Of a DNA stretch of 43,987 nucleotides, positions 15,284 to 23,835 are shown one piece after another. Where the stretch lies: assembly GCA_021800255.1 (NCBI GenBank), contig JAJYZC010000024.1:1-43987 (forward strand), written 5' to 3'. Every line of letters starts with the position of its first letter. The first letter of the stretch is position 1. Below the pieces are notes generated by a model. The model was not told the DNA's origin and ran no database searches. It saw nothing but the letters and a program-made list of their open reading frames with translations. Both the position numbers and the translations under genes were made by a program. This DNA comes from Acidobacteriota bacterium (lineage in GTDB: Bacteria; Acidobacteriota; Terriglobia; Terriglobales; Acidobacteriaceae).

Positions 15284-16924
15284 TTACTCTGCCCCTCCCC
15301 CTTCACCAACCCGCCGCTCTTTCACCTGGCCGAGAGAGAGGTCTGGAATGCCGCGGCTGCCGAGGATGCTGAAGTCGCGGCAGTTTTTGAGCACGAACGC
15401 CGCTGCTCCGTTTCCGATGGGAACCTTCAGGCGGAAGAAGTCCGCCTCCTGTACGTCCTCGAGCCACATTGCCGGCCGCGCATCCGGATGTTCCGCCGCA
15501 ATCTCTACGCAGGTGAATTCGATGTTCTTCACATGGCGGACAAAAAATCCGTTTGCCGGCAGCGGTCCGAACATTCTCGGCTCTGGATAAGCGGCTTCCT
15601 TCTCCGGCGGCTTTAGCTCCGCCATTGCCCTGGTGCCCCCGCCCATGTGATGCAGATAAAGGTTGCTGATTTTGATGTCTTCTATTTCGTGCCCAGGGAT
15701 GCCACTGACAATCGCGGCGTACTTCGATACGCAGTTGTAACTCACAATGTCGCTGAGGACAATCCGCTTCAGAGTTCCCACCTGAGTTCCCGGCGGAGCC
15801 TTCAGCCGGCTGCCCAAGCGCAGGAAAAGCGGGGTATTGGTAATGTCGCGCATGGTGATGCCGGTGAAGGTGAGGTCTTCCAGCGTCCCGCCGTCGACGC
15901 ACTCCAGCGCCAGCCCACGGCAGCGATCGAACACGCAGTTTGAAATCGCGATGTTTTTGAATCCTCCCACTGACATGGTCCCGCACTTGATGCGGCCCGT
16001 AGGAATGCCGTTTGTTCCGCCCGGCTGGAGCTTTTTCCACTCTCCGCTGAGCATGGTGCCCAACTCGTAGCCGCCGGTCACATAACATCCCGCGATGGTT
16101 ACGTTCTCGGTCGCTCTCGGATATCCCAGCGCGTACGAGCTTTCCAGGCAGATGCCGTCATCCCAGGGCGAATTGACGCTGCAGTTCGATATGCGCACAT
16201 TCCGGCAGGAATCAATATCCATGCCGTCGCGATTGGTGTCGATGCGCAGATTGTCGATAGTGAGATTATCGGCCGCGGTGGCTAGAATGCCGATGTGGCC
16301 GCCTTGGAGAATGGCAAAGTCACGCAGTATGACATTACGGCAATTTTTCAGTGCGATGGCCTTGTTGGCGACTCCGGGCAGGGTGGCGAGCGGCAGACCC
16401 TGATCCCGCGGGCTGCGGCCTTTTTCACTCCGGCTCAAGCATTTCCCCCAGATGAGCCCCGGCCCGCAGATGGCCACATCTTCCAGCCCTTCGCCCCAGA
16501 TGAGGCTATTATGCCAGTGGTTATGTCCGAAGTCCTGATACTTCTCCCACGATCCGTTTGGTTCTGCTGCATCGTAGCCGCCGTGCAGCGTGCCTTCCAG
16601 CGGAACCTCTCCGGAGAGAATTACCGCGCCGCTGTCAAGATAAAGCGTGACGCGGCTTCGCAGCCGGATGGAGTAACTCACATACGTGCCCGCGGGAAAG
16701 TAGACAGTCCCCCCGCCCGCCTTCGCCGCCGCCTCAATAGCGCGCTGGATGGCCGGCGTGTCCACTGTGACTCCGTCTCCCACAGCCCCGTATGCTCGCA
16801 CCGAGAACACAACGGTCATGGAACGCGGTGCGCCTGCCGCTGAGGTTGCTGCTGCGTGCAGCGGACTCGCGCCGGCCGCGGTCACGGCGCCCAGCGCCGA
16901 CTTGATAAATTCTCTGCGAATCAT
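15284..16924 (-). CDS. Tat-exported GH28-like parallel beta-helix glycosidase
   Basis: A 546-residue protein with a twin-arginine signal (MIRREFIKSALGAVTAAGAS). The pectate-lyase-superfamily N-cap follows (YGAVGDGVTVDTPAIQRAI), then a right-handed beta-helix. GH28 landmarks are NRDGMDI (NTD-like), SPWDDGICLESS (the catalytic DD) and GRIKCG (RIK). The usual GHG motif, which carries the conserved His, is replaced by GGYELGTM. GH28 enzymes hydrolyse galacturonan, rhamnogalacturonan and related linkages. The exact substrate here is unknown, and the missing His suggests a divergent clade. It lies 24 bp downstream of a sulfatase, so it is probably co-transcribed. A paralogue with the same landmarks is at 29384-30997. 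Confidence 0.85.
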   Translation of the reverse strand: MIRREFIKSALGAVTAAGASPLHAAATSAAGAPRSMTVVFSVRAYGAVGDGVTVDTPAIQRAIEAAAKAGGGTVYFPAGTYVSYSIRLRSRVTLYLDSGAVILSGEVPLEGTLHGGYDAAEPNGSWEKYQDFGHNHWHNSLIWGEGLEDVAICGPGLIWGKCLSRSEKGRSPRDQGLPLATLPGVANKAIALKNCRNVILRDFAILQGGHIGILATAADNLTIDNLRIDTNRDGMDIDSCRNVRISNCSVNSPWDDGICLESSYALGYPRATENVTIAGCYVTGGYELGTMLSGEWKKLQPGGTNGIPTGRIKCGTMSVGGFKNIAISNCVFDRCRGLALECVDGGTLEDLTFTGITMRDITNTPLFLRLGSRLKAPPGTQVGTLKRIVLSDIVSYNCVSKYAAIVSGIPGHEIEDIKISNLYLHHMGGGTRAMAELKPPEKEAAYPEPRMFGPLPANGFFVRHVKNIEFTCVEIAAEHPDARPAMWLEDVQEADFFRLKVPIGNGAAAFVLKNCRDFSILGSRGIPDLSLGQVKERRVGEGGGAE

Positions 16925-16948
16925 CTCTGTCCGGCTTTTTCTTCTGCT

Positions 16949-18562
16949 CTAGGCTCTCTTCTTCGCTCGCGCGGCCGCAGCTTTCATCTCCGCTTTCTTC
17001 TTTTTCAGAATTGCCCACGGCACCACGCCCACATGATCCGCCCAAGCCTGCCAGGTAGCGACCATTTGCTTGGTGCGCGCGGGTTCCGCTGCCGCTAGGT
17101 CGTTCAGCTCCGTCCGGTCGTCAGCCAGATTGTAGAGCGACCAAGGCTTGTTGAACTCCGCCACCAGTTTCCAGTCGCCTTCGCGCAGCGCCCGTCCGCC
17201 GGTGTGCTCCCACGCCATGCGGCGGTCAGAGTTTTTCGACCGGCCCTGAATGACCGGCCAGATATCCTCTCCTCTCAGCGGCAGCCGCTCCTTTCCTTGA
17301 TAATCGCTTGGATAAGCCGCACCCGCCAGCCGCAACAGCGTGGGATGAATATCGGCCACGTGCGCGGGGGTGTGTTCCAGGACGTTTTTCCGCGAAAGCA
17401 AATCCGGCGACCAAGTGATGAACGGTGCGGAGATGCCGCCCTCGTGGACGTAATGCTTAAAAAGCCGGAATGGAGTGTCGGAGACGTTTGCCCAAGGCGC
17501 CCGGTAACTCGTAAAGGAGTTTGGCCCTCCGGGGATGAGATCAGTGGGATTGCGCTCAGCCGGTCCTTTGCCGATGCTCACCTCTGCGCACCCTCCGTTG
17601 TCAGAAAGGAAAAAGACGATCGTATTGTGAAGCTGCCCCGTCTTCTCCAGGGCTGCCAGCAACCGCCCGATGCCCTGATCCATGCGGTCGATCTGCGCCG
17701 CATAAACAGTCATCCGCCGCGCCCAGTCCTCCTGCTCCGCCGCGCTCAACGAATCCCACGCCGGCACCTTATGGTAACGCGGCGATAGCCGCCACCTGCG
17801 GTCGATGATCCCCATCGACGCCTGGCGCTCATAACGCTCCTCGCGGAGTACGTCCCAGCCTTTCCGGTAGTGTCCGCGATATTTCTCGATGTCTTCAACA
17901 AGCGCCTGCAGGGGCCAGTGCGGCGACGTATAGGCCACATACAAGACGTATGGGTTTGTGTGCCGCGCCGACTCATGCACCATCTCGATGGCGTGATCGG
18001 TAATGGCATCGGTCATGTAGAAGCCTTGCGCGGGAGGATTGTACGGCGTGTTGTTGATCGCCATTGTCCGTCCCGGATCGCGCCTGAAGTAGTTGCACGC
18101 GCCGCTAATCAATCCGAAGTACTGCTGAAATCCCCGGTCCAGCGGCCAGTGCGGGCGCTTTTCGCCTACATGCCATTTCCCAGACATGTAAGTTTGGTAT
18201 CCGGCCAGGCCCAGCGATTCCGCAAAGGTTACGCACTTATCGTTGAGATACCCGATGTATCCCGGATACCCCAGGTCATCGATCATGTGGCCGACTCCGG
18301 CCTGGTGCGGATCCAGACCTGTCAGCAGCGACGCCCGCGTTGGGCAGCATCGTGCACAGTTATAAAACTGGGTATGCCGCACGCCTTCCCGCGCCAGGCG
18401 GTCGATATTGGGAGTGGCGATCTCTCCACCATAACAGCCGAGATCGGAAAAACCCATGTCATCCGCCATGATGATGACAAAGTTGGGCCGCTGCTGGCGC
18501 GAACGAAGTGCCCAGGGCGCGCCTGCCATCAGGAGAGAAAATTCACGGCGATTCATATTCAT
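16949..18562 (-). CDS. Tat-exported arylsulfatase-type sulfatase 1
   Basis: A 537-residue sulfatase (alkaline phosphatase superfamily). The N-terminus MNMNRREFSLLMAG resembles a Tat signal. Metal-binding FVIIMADDMGFSDLGCYGG is followed by the formylglycine site CCPTRASLLTG (Cys type, C-x-P-T-R), then KWHVGE and FFLSDNGG. It would remove sulfate esters from a glycan after its Cys is converted to formylglycine, presumably by the radical SAM maturase encoded about 2 kb downstream. The C-terminus is unusually Lys/Ala-rich (KKKKAEMKAAAARAKKRA). The GH28-like gene follows after 24 bp. Upstream are 98 bp without a recognisable promoter and then the MITE-like repeat. Confidence 0.93.
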   Translation of the reverse strand: MNMNRREFSLLMAGAPWALRSRQQRPNFVIIMADDMGFSDLGCYGGEIATPNIDRLAREGVRHTQFYNCARCCPTRASLLTGLDPHQAGVGHMIDDLGYPGYIGYLNDKCVTFAESLGLAGYQTYMSGKWHVGEKRPHWPLDRGFQQYFGLISGACNYFRRDPGRTMAINNTPYNPPAQGFYMTDAITDHAIEMVHESARHTNPYVLYVAYTSPHWPLQALVEDIEKYRGHYRKGWDVLREERYERQASMGIIDRRWRLSPRYHKVPAWDSLSAAEQEDWARRMTVYAAQIDRMDQGIGRLLAALEKTGQLHNTIVFFLSDNGGCAEVSIGKGPAERNPTDLIPGGPNSFTSYRAPWANVSDTPFRLFKHYVHEGGISAPFITWSPDLLSRKNVLEHTPAHVADIHPTLLRLAGAAYPSDYQGKERLPLRGEDIWPVIQGRSKNSDRRMAWEHTGGRALREGDWKLVAEFNKPWSLYNLADDRTELNDLAAAEPARTKQMVATWQAWADHVGVVPWAILKKKKAEMKAAAARAKKRA

Positions 18563-18660
18563 TTTATTGAACCCTATAGCAAACTTCCGTCACGGGGCTT
18601 GCAGGTTTCAAAATCGAGACCTGAGAACCACAAGGGTACAAAACTAAGCGGCCGCAATCT

Positions 18661-18767
18661 AGGTCTTTGACCGCATCAATTCGTTCCTTCAAGTTCGTAC
18701 TTTCCCATGCCCCAAAGGGGACCTGGGACACCCCCAGGATGGTGCAAAATCAAGCGGTCAGAGACCT
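18661..18767. repeat. MITE/REP-like dispersed element, copy 2
   Basis: 107 bp with inverted ends: AGGTCTTTGACCGCAT on the left, and a right end whose reverse complement is AGGTCTCTGACCGCTT. The central hairpin is CCCATGCCCC, AAA, GGGGACCTGGG. It aligns along its whole length with copy 1 at 4446-4547, with roughly 85% identity by eye. Its right end overlaps the last two bases of the TonB receptor stop codon, so it may serve as that gene's terminator. Confidence 0.8.
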
Positions 18768-21700
18768 AGAACGTCAGCTTCAGCGCGAGCTGGATCTCCC
18801 GCGCTGCACCGGCGGTGGTAATTGTGCCCGCGTTGGGAAGATCCACTTCAGAGTTCGGCGCCCCGAATGGCGGCGTGTTGAGCGCGTTAAAAAACTCTGC
18901 CCGCAAGTGCATCTGCGCCCTCCCCGTCATATTAAAGTCTTTGCCGATCTTCAGGTCTACATTGCGTAATCCTGGGCCGGTAAGAATATCGCGGCCGGAA
19001 TCGCCGAAAGTATAGGGCGCTGGAATGGGAAAGTCGGCCACATTGAACCAATCGTTAATGCTGCGCTGACCGGGCGGCAACAACCCGCTACCAATCCGGT
19101 TGGGCCGAATGGTCGTTCCCGTCTCCGCAGTGTCGGTGCTCAAGTAAGGCGTGAAAGGCGAGCCGCTGTGCAGCGTGACAATACCGCCCAACTGCCATCC
19201 GCCCAATACGGCGCCTGTCAACCCGCCGCCGCTGTTCAAGAAGCGTTGGCCGCGGCCGAAAGGCAGAGTGTAGAGGGCGCTGGCCACGAAATAATTGCGC
19301 AGATCGAAGATTGAATTGCCGCGTTCGGCGGCCAGGTCGTAGTTATTCTGGATGCCTTCGCCGGCAGTATCATTGAGGTTTTCGACGACGTTGTCAATGG
19401 CATGCGCCCAGGTATATGACCCCAGCAGCATGAAGCCGTCCGCAAAGCGCCTGTCGAGCTTGGCGGTGAAGGCATTGTAAGCAGCATTGCCTACGGGCCC
19501 TTCTAGATCAATAGAATCGAAGTAGGGGTGAGGCTCGCGGCTGTTGATGCTGCCCGGCCCCGGTGGCGGCTGATTGGTGTCGACTTGAATGACGAGATGA
19601 TGTGTTTCCGATCCCAGATAGGAAAGGGTGAAAGTGGCGCTGTTCCCTAGCCGCTGCTCCAGGTCGGCGAACCGCTGCTCCGTGTACTGCGTGGGCATGT
19701 ACGTGTCGGCAATATCCACATTGACTTTTGGGGGAATTGCTGTCGAGTTGTAATTCTCCGCAGGAAACCCGTTAGCCAGAATACCGGCCGGCTTGGTCAG
19801 TTCGTTCCCTTTGAGCGCAATCTTATCGAAAAACGGCGACTGATTAAAGAATCCTCCTTGGGTATCCTGTATTCCGTCAGCTTCTCCGAAGAGGAGAGCA
19901 AAACCGGAGCGAATCACGGTGCCGGGGTGAACCTGGTACTCGAAGCCGACGCGCGGGGCAAAGTTTTTCCAGTCCTCTGTGCAGCCGCAATCGCGCGTGC
20001 CGTGTGGATATTGGATTTGATAGTTTTGTGAGCCAGGCGTGAACTCGAAGATATCAACCGGGGTATGTCCGTAAGTGGGCCGTCCGAACAGATCCCAGCG
20101 CAGTCCGAGATTGACGGTGAGCCGCGGGCGCATGTGCCAGTTATCCTGCACAAACGCGGAGTAGTTCACGACGGTTGCGGTTTCTCCGACCAGATTGCTC
20201 ACCCCAAGCGTTTGAATGTCGCCCAGCAGAAAGTCGGCGATGGGGCTGCCCGTGGTTGCGCGGCTTGCCGTATCCTCGGTATAAGCTCCGGTGAAGGCGA
20301 TGGACCCGCGGGCGTTCTTGCCGCTGAGACGCTTTACCTGCTCGCCAAGGAGCGCGAATCCGGTGGTGATGGTGTGACGGCCGCGCACCAGGAAGAGGTT
20401 GTCTGAGACCTGCGCGACGTCCAGATTATTTTCATTGGGATTGGCGAGATGGCTGCCAATGCTGGCGTACCCGCTAAAGTCAATTTCGGCCAGGCCGGTC
20501 TGGTTGAACATGCCGAAGTCCGGCAGACCATTGAGGCCGTACAATGTGTTTTCATTCTGGGTTTCCGGGATGCCGAGAATCGTGTACAAGTTAGAGAAGG
20601 CAACCACCGCGTTGTCGTAGGTATCCGGAGAGATGGCGGCGCTAAAATTGGCGACGGCGCTGTTGGCGCTGAGGCCGAGGGTCGTCCAACCCGCGCCGTC
20701 AGCGGGCAGCGGCAGCGGCCCACCCACGGTCTGGTTCTCGGTGCGGTGACTATAGCGCACAAAACCGCGGAAACGCTGGTTGAAGGTCTGATCGACGCGG
20801 GCATCGATCTCGGTGGGGGTGTCGGTCGAGGGGCTGTCGTAATAGAAGTTATTGGCCACGCCGAAGCTATTGGTGACGCCCGGCAGGTTGGGCGCAGGAA
20901 ATAGCGGAATGAGATTCTCGGCCACAGAATCGAAGCGGGTCGACTTAATCATGTTGCCGGGAAACTGGGTGCGCGTGCCGCTGGCGGTGGTGGTTTTGGG
21001 GTCATAGATGGGTGCAAACCCCTGAAAATCGCCCTTGAGCATTGCAGGGGTAGGAACCGTAGAAATCGTGGGGGCCTTCTCGCTGATCCGGGTGGCGTCT
21101 ACGCTGACGAAGAAGAAGGTTTTATCTCTGCGTATGGGACCGCCGAGCACGCCGCCAAACTCGTTGCGATGGTACGGCGGCACCGCCTGGCCGGCGGAGA
21201 AATAGTTGGCTGCATCCAGCGCGTTGTTGCGCAAGAATTCATAGGCCGTGCCGTGAAACTGGTTGGTCCCTGATTTGGTTGATACAACCACCGTGCCGCC
21301 CATGCCGTAACCGTACTCCGCGGAGCTATTGTCTGTGACTACCTTGAACGCCTGAACTGCATCCACTGAAGGAGTGACGATCTGCGCCTCATAACCCAGC
21401 TCGCCGCCTGATTCGCGCGAGCTGTTATAGGCGCCATCGAGCAAAACGCGCGTCTGCAGCGCATCCTCGCCCAGCGCGCTGAAATTGCCCGCCGCCTCAC
21501 TGCGGCTGCCGGCAGCCGGAGCTACACCCACCGTGAGCAAAGAAAGTTGCAGATAGTTGCGATTAATCAGCGGAAGACCCACGACGGTGCGGTTCTGAAT
21601 CACTTGCCCCACGGTGGAGTCATCCGTGTCCAGAGACACGGCCGATGCCGAGACTCTCACCGTGGTGGCAACCGCACCCGGCTGCAAAGTAAGGTTCTGA

Positions 21701-22089
21701 CGGGCCGTTTCTCCCACCTCGATTATTACGCCCAGCGCCTGAGCGATCTTGAAGCCCCTGGCTTCCGCCTGTACCTGGTAAATTCCGGGATTGAGCCCAG
21801 GGACCGAGTACGCTCCGGCGCTGTTCGTCACCGCCGTGAAGTGCGTCCCCTGCGCAACGTTGGTAATAGTCACCTTCGCCCCCGGAATCACGGCGCCGGA
21901 CGGGTCATAGACATTCCCCGTCAATGTCGCCTGTCCTGACTGCGCGCGCGCCGCCTGCCAAGCCACCGCCAGCACGAAAAACAGAACCGGAAGGTATCTC
22001 CACATCCATGCGGAAAGGCACTTCCTTCCTTGGATCCCGTTCCGGCTTTTTCCTCGGAGCCCACTTTGGATCCCTCCACTCTGTTCCAT
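18766..22089 (-). CDS. Oar-like TonB-dependent outer-membrane receptor with carboxypeptidase-regulatory-like domain
   Basis: A 1107-residue outer-membrane protein. After a hydrophobic signal segment (about residues 29-50, YLPVLFFVLAVAWQAARAQS) comes a CarboxypepD_reg/Ig-like domain (ATLTGNVYDPSGAVIPGAKV...), then a plug region (VIQNRTVVGLPLINRNYLQL, GGTVVVSTKSGTNQFHG) and a beta barrel ending in the aromatic terminus LALKLTF. Such receptors are the usual Acidobacteriota import porins for oligosaccharides; no SusD partner is present. It stands between two sulfatase genes, which suggests uptake of a sulfated glycan or its fragments. I kept the ATG at 22089 because GGAGGGG precedes it, although this puts 28 polar residues before the signal helix. 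Confidence 0.9.
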   Translation of the reverse strand: MEQSGGIQSGLRGKSRNGIQGRKCLSAWMWRYLPVLFFVLAVAWQAARAQSGQATLTGNVYDPSGAVIPGAKVTITNVAQGTHFTAVTNSAGAYSVPGLNPGIYQVQAEARGFKIAQALGVIIEVGETARQNLTLQPGAVATTVRVSASAVSLDTDDSTVGQVIQNRTVVGLPLINRNYLQLSLLTVGVAPAAGSRSEAAGNFSALGEDALQTRVLLDGAYNSSRESGGELGYEAQIVTPSVDAVQAFKVVTDNSSAEYGYGMGGTVVVSTKSGTNQFHGTAYEFLRNNALDAANYFSAGQAVPPYHRNEFGGVLGGPIRRDKTFFFVSVDATRISEKAPTISTVPTPAMLKGDFQGFAPIYDPKTTTASGTRTQFPGNMIKSTRFDSVAENLIPLFPAPNLPGVTNSFGVANNFYYDSPSTDTPTEIDARVDQTFNQRFRGFVRYSHRTENQTVGGPLPLPADGAGWTTLGLSANSAVANFSAAISPDTYDNAVVAFSNLYTILGIPETQNENTLYGLNGLPDFGMFNQTGLAEIDFSGYASIGSHLANPNENNLDVAQVSDNLFLVRGRHTITTGFALLGEQVKRLSGKNARGSIAFTGAYTEDTASRATTGSPIADFLLGDIQTLGVSNLVGETATVVNYSAFVQDNWHMRPRLTVNLGLRWDLFGRPTYGHTPVDIFEFTPGSQNYQIQYPHGTRDCGCTEDWKNFAPRVGFEYQVHPGTVIRSGFALLFGEADGIQDTQGGFFNQSPFFDKIALKGNELTKPAGILANGFPAENYNSTAIPPKVNVDIADTYMPTQYTEQRFADLEQRLGNSATFTLSYLGSETHHLVIQVDTNQPPPGPGSINSREPHPYFDSIDLEGPVGNAAYNAFTAKLDRRFADGFMLLGSYTWAHAIDNVVENLNDTAGEGIQNNYDLAAERGNSIFDLRNYFVASALYTLPFGRGQRFLNSGGGLTGAVLGGWQLGGIVTLHSGSPFTPYLSTDTAETGTTIRPNRIGSGLLPPGQRSINDWFNVADFPIPAPYTFGDSGRDILTGPGLRNVDLKIGKDFNMTGRAQMHLRAEFFNALNTPPFGAPNSEVDLPNAGTITTAGAAREIQLALKLTF

Positions 22090-22116
22090 GTGATCGCCCC
22101 TCCACTCATTTAGATG

Positions 22117-22136
22117 ACAATATATCTCGTTGACTA
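22117..22136 (-). promoter_or_regulatory. Candidate GntR operator at the TonB receptor promoter
   Basis: TAGTCAACGAGATATATTGT directly follows the -10 box. It shares 12 of 20 positions with the element at 26125-26144 and 11 of 20 with that at 27015-27034 (common pattern TAGWCA, four bases, GATRTRTY). Its placement over the start site would suit repression. It is the weakest of the three sites. Confidence 0.4.
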
Positions 22137-22166
22137 GTGATACGGCGTCGGCCTGGGAACTGTCAA
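22137..22166 (-). promoter_or_regulatory. Predicted sigma-70-type promoter of the TonB receptor gene
   Basis: A perfect -35 box TTGACA and a -10 box TATCAC are separated by 18 bases on the minus strand. The predicted start is about 40 bases before the ATG. It lies just downstream of the terminator of the preceding sulfatase gene. Confidence 0.6.
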
Positions 22167-22202
22167 GAACTTTTTCAAAATTTATTTGCTGCCATAAGGT
22201 TC

Positions 22203-22256
22203 AAAAAGCCGCTTGCCTCCCCGTCTGGAAAGGCGGCGGTGGGCTTCCGGCAAGCG
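22203..22256 (-). terminator. Rho-independent terminator after sulfatase 2
   Basis: On the minus strand, eight-base arms CGCTTGCC and GGCAAGCG enclose a GC-rich loop and are followed by GCTTTTTG. It begins five bases after the sulfatase stop codon and isolates that operon from the TonB receptor gene. Confidence 0.7.
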
Positions 22257-22260
22257 AAAC

Positions 22261-23772
22261 TTATGGGATGGCACAGTGCGCCCATTCCTCCGGAACCACA
22301 AACCCCGGTGGGCGCTTGGAGGAAACCGGGATGTCCCCCGGCGGGCTTAGATTGCACCAGGCGCGAATCTTCGCGGTCAGATCCCGTACCACCTCCGGAT
22401 GCGCGCCGGCGAGGTCATTTCTTTCGTAGGGATCCTCTGCGATGCGGAACAACATGGGGATTTCGGGCGGATCGGGCGCGTTCTCGCGAAAATCGGCCTG
22501 CTTCTTCTCGAGCACCAGCTTCCAGGGACCATGAAATACAGCGTGGCGCCAATAACCGCGCTCGCCGATGGCGAAAAACAAGTCCTCCCTTTGCACAATC
22601 TCTCCGCTCCTCAGCGCCGGCCAAATATTTCGCCCGTCAAAGGCGAGCTGATTACCCGGCTGCACACCGGCCGCCGCCATCAGGGTCGGGAACACATCCA
22701 GATTGGTCATGACCTGTGGCGATTTCTGGCCTGCGGGGAGCAGCCCCGGGGCGTGCGCGAACGCCGGCACGCGGATTCCGCCTTCGAATACCGTGCTTTT
22801 GCCCGCGCGCAGCGGCAAATTCACGGCGCCTTTCTTGGTTTGGCCGCCATTGTCGCCATGGAAGATGATCAGCGTATTGTCTCCCGCTCCCGTCCTGTCC
22901 AGGGCTTCCTTGACTCGTCCTACACCCTCGTCTAGCGAGGTCACCATGGCCGCGTAGGTGCGCCGCTTCAGGTCCGCAATATCCGCATAAGTCCGGATCA
23001 GCCTTTGCGGCGCCATCAGCGGCTGATGCGGAGCATTGAACGGCAGGTACAGAAAGAACGGCCGGGAGCGGTCCCGCTGCTCGATCAGCCGCACCGCCTC
23101 GGCGGCCAGCAAGTCCGTCGAGTACCCGGGCTCAATCACGGTCTTACCGTTGCGCTGCCAGTCCACGCTGCCTTCGCGTGTGTGCTTGAAATAATTGATC
23201 GCTCCTTGCACGAATCCGTAGAAGTGATCGAAACCGCGCGCATTCGGCACCAGCTTTTTGTTCCACAACCCCAGGTGCCACTTGCCTACCATCCAGGTCT
23301 GGTATCCGGCATCCTGAAAGGCCTGCGGCAGCAGCCGTTCGTCGAGCGGGATGCCGTGCGTCGCCCATGGCCGTACCACCTCGTAGATCATCCCGTAGCG
23401 CATGGGCGAGCGGCCGGTCATCGCACAGGCGCGGGAAGGCGAGCACACTGGGCATCCGTAGAAGCGATCCAGTTCGAGGCCCTGGCTCACCAGCCGGTCG
23501 ATGTTCGGCGTCCGAATCTCGGAAAGATGGTGGTAGCCGACATCAGCCCATCCCAGGTCATCGGGCATGATGTAAACGACGTTCAGCCTGGCGGAAGGCG
23601 GCCCGTTCTGGCGCCGGGCAGGAGCCGGCTGCGGCGCTGTTCCCTGGTTCCCGGTTAACGCATCAGCCGCAACCGGCCGCTGCGCCAGCAGGGAAATGCC
23701 CGCCGCCGTGGCGCCCGTCAACCACTCTCGGCGCGTCATCCTCTGGTTCCCATTCTCGTCTTTGCCGCTCAT
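22261..23772 (-). CDS. Tat-exported arylsulfatase-type sulfatase 2
   Basis: A 503-residue sulfatase. After 11 polar residues there is a Tat signal (MTRREWLTGATAAGISLLAQ), then NVVYIMPDDLGWADVGYH (metal site), the Cys-type formylglycine site CSPSRACAMTG, KWHLG, and FHGDNGGQTKKG. It would hydrolyse sulfate esters in the periplasm after cytoplasmic maturation. The ribosome binding site GGGGGAGGCG abuts the ATG. It lies 63 bp downstream of the large secreted glycosidase-like gene, so the two probably form an operon that ends at the terminator at 22203-22256. It is only distantly similar to the other two sulfatases, so the three may cleave different sulfate positions. Confidence 0.93.
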   Translation of the reverse strand: MSGKDENGNQRMTRREWLTGATAAGISLLAQRPVAADALTGNQGTAPQPAPARRQNGPPSARLNVVYIMPDDLGWADVGYHHLSEIRTPNIDRLVSQGLELDRFYGCPVCSPSRACAMTGRSPMRYGMIYEVVRPWATHGIPLDERLLPQAFQDAGYQTWMVGKWHLGLWNKKLVPNARGFDHFYGFVQGAINYFKHTREGSVDWQRNGKTVIEPGYSTDLLAAEAVRLIEQRDRSRPFFLYLPFNAPHQPLMAPQRLIRTYADIADLKRRTYAAMVTSLDEGVGRVKEALDRTGAGDNTLIIFHGDNGGQTKKGAVNLPLRAGKSTVFEGGIRVPAFAHAPGLLPAGQKSPQVMTNLDVFPTLMAAAGVQPGNQLAFDGRNIWPALRSGEIVQREDLFFAIGERGYWRHAVFHGPWKLVLEKKQADFRENAPDPPEIPMLFRIAEDPYERNDLAGAHPEVVRDLTAKIRAWCNLSPPGDIPVSSKRPPGFVVPEEWAHCAIP

Positions 23773-23835
23773 CGCCTCCCCCTTTTCTCCAAGTGAGTCT
23801 TTATCGACAGATCATCTCCGCATTCCTTCGGCGAA

